NCBI GenBank assembly: GCA_049609625.1
Contig: JBMYYR010000043.1
Location: forward strand, 1 to 15,263
Length of the DNA: 15,263 bases
Source: JBMYYR01 sp049609625
GTDB lineage: Bacteria; Bacteroidota; Bacteroidia; Flavobacteriales; CAJXXR01
Reading direction: 5' to 3'
Notes under the pieces: generated by a model
What the model saw: only the letters and a program-made list of their open reading frames with translations
The model's database searches: none
What the model was told of the DNA's origin: nothing
Translations under genes and position numbers: made by a program
In this document: piece by piece, positions 15,210 to 15,263 of the stretch
How the letters are laid out: each line of letters starts with the position of its first letter
How positions within the stretch are numbered: the stretch's first letter is position 1

Positions 15210-15263
15210 GGTCTGGTAGTTCAGTTGGTTAGAATACCTGCCTGTCACGCAGGGGGTCGCGGG
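15210..15263 (+). tRNA. Second tRNA-Asp (anticodon GTC), cut by the window end
   Basis: The 54 visible bases are identical to the first 54 of the tRNA-Asp upstream, through the 5' strand of the T-stem. The copies start 105 nt apart and are separated by 31 nt that contain no evident promoter, so they are probably processed from one precursor. Confidence 0.93.

Noticed and set aside
1..15263. CRISPR array, insertion sequence, prophage or defence island
   Set aside because: No regularly spaced repeats, transposase, integrase or phage genes are present; the only clear long repeat is the tRNA-Asp pair.

Overview
The window looks like a chromosomal segment from a member of the Bacteroidota, most likely class Flavobacteriia. 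The reasons are low G+C, poor Shine-Dalgarno sequences before most starts, two matches to the Bacteroidota promoter element TAnnTTTG, a two-gene split methionine synthase, and lipoprotein and peptidase types typical of that group. All genes lie on the + strand, coding density is very high, and TAA and TAG stops with a standard code explain every frame. Nothing points to phage, a transposon or CRISPR.

Layout: (1) 1-242 is the 3' end of a prolyl oligopeptidase/DPP-IV-like serine peptidase. (2) 243-552 is the only long non-coding stretch. It holds a REP-like hairpin, a promoter element, a SAM-I (S-box) riboswitch and a possible terminator hairpin. (3) 553-5149 is a methionine-synthesis operon: a stand-alone homocysteine-binding MetH half, the cobalamin/folate/activation MetH half (11-nt overlap) and metF (3-nt gap). 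MetF makes 5-methyl-THF, the two MetH halves pass its methyl group to homocysteine, and SAM made from methionine should feed back through the riboswitch. (4) 5246-15005 is a run of eight closely packed genes: OmpA-like lipoprotein, tryptophan 2,3-dioxygenase, M23 lipoprotein peptidase, HerA-like/DUF853 ATPase, membrane-anchored papain-like protease, small lipoprotein, polyphosphate kinase 1 and Ppx/GppA phosphatase. Gaps are 12 nt or less, and the dioxygenase and M23 genes overlap, so the run may be one transcript or several overlapping ones. The final pair makes and degrades polyphosphate. (5) 15018-15263 has an AT-rich perfect palindrome, a good promoter match and two identical tRNA-Asp genes, the second cut by the window edge.

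Most of this is housekeeping content. The points most worth a second look are: a possible long-range pairing between the 5' side of the SAM aptamer and the T-rich region after the candidate terminator; the natural two-gene split of MetH; Thr in place of the second classical active-site His of PPK1; an H-x-C metal motif in the M23 peptidase; and an uncharacterised grouping of a DUF853 ATPase, an anchored papain-like protease and a lipoprotein. I do not see a clear case for a wholly new defence or mobile system.
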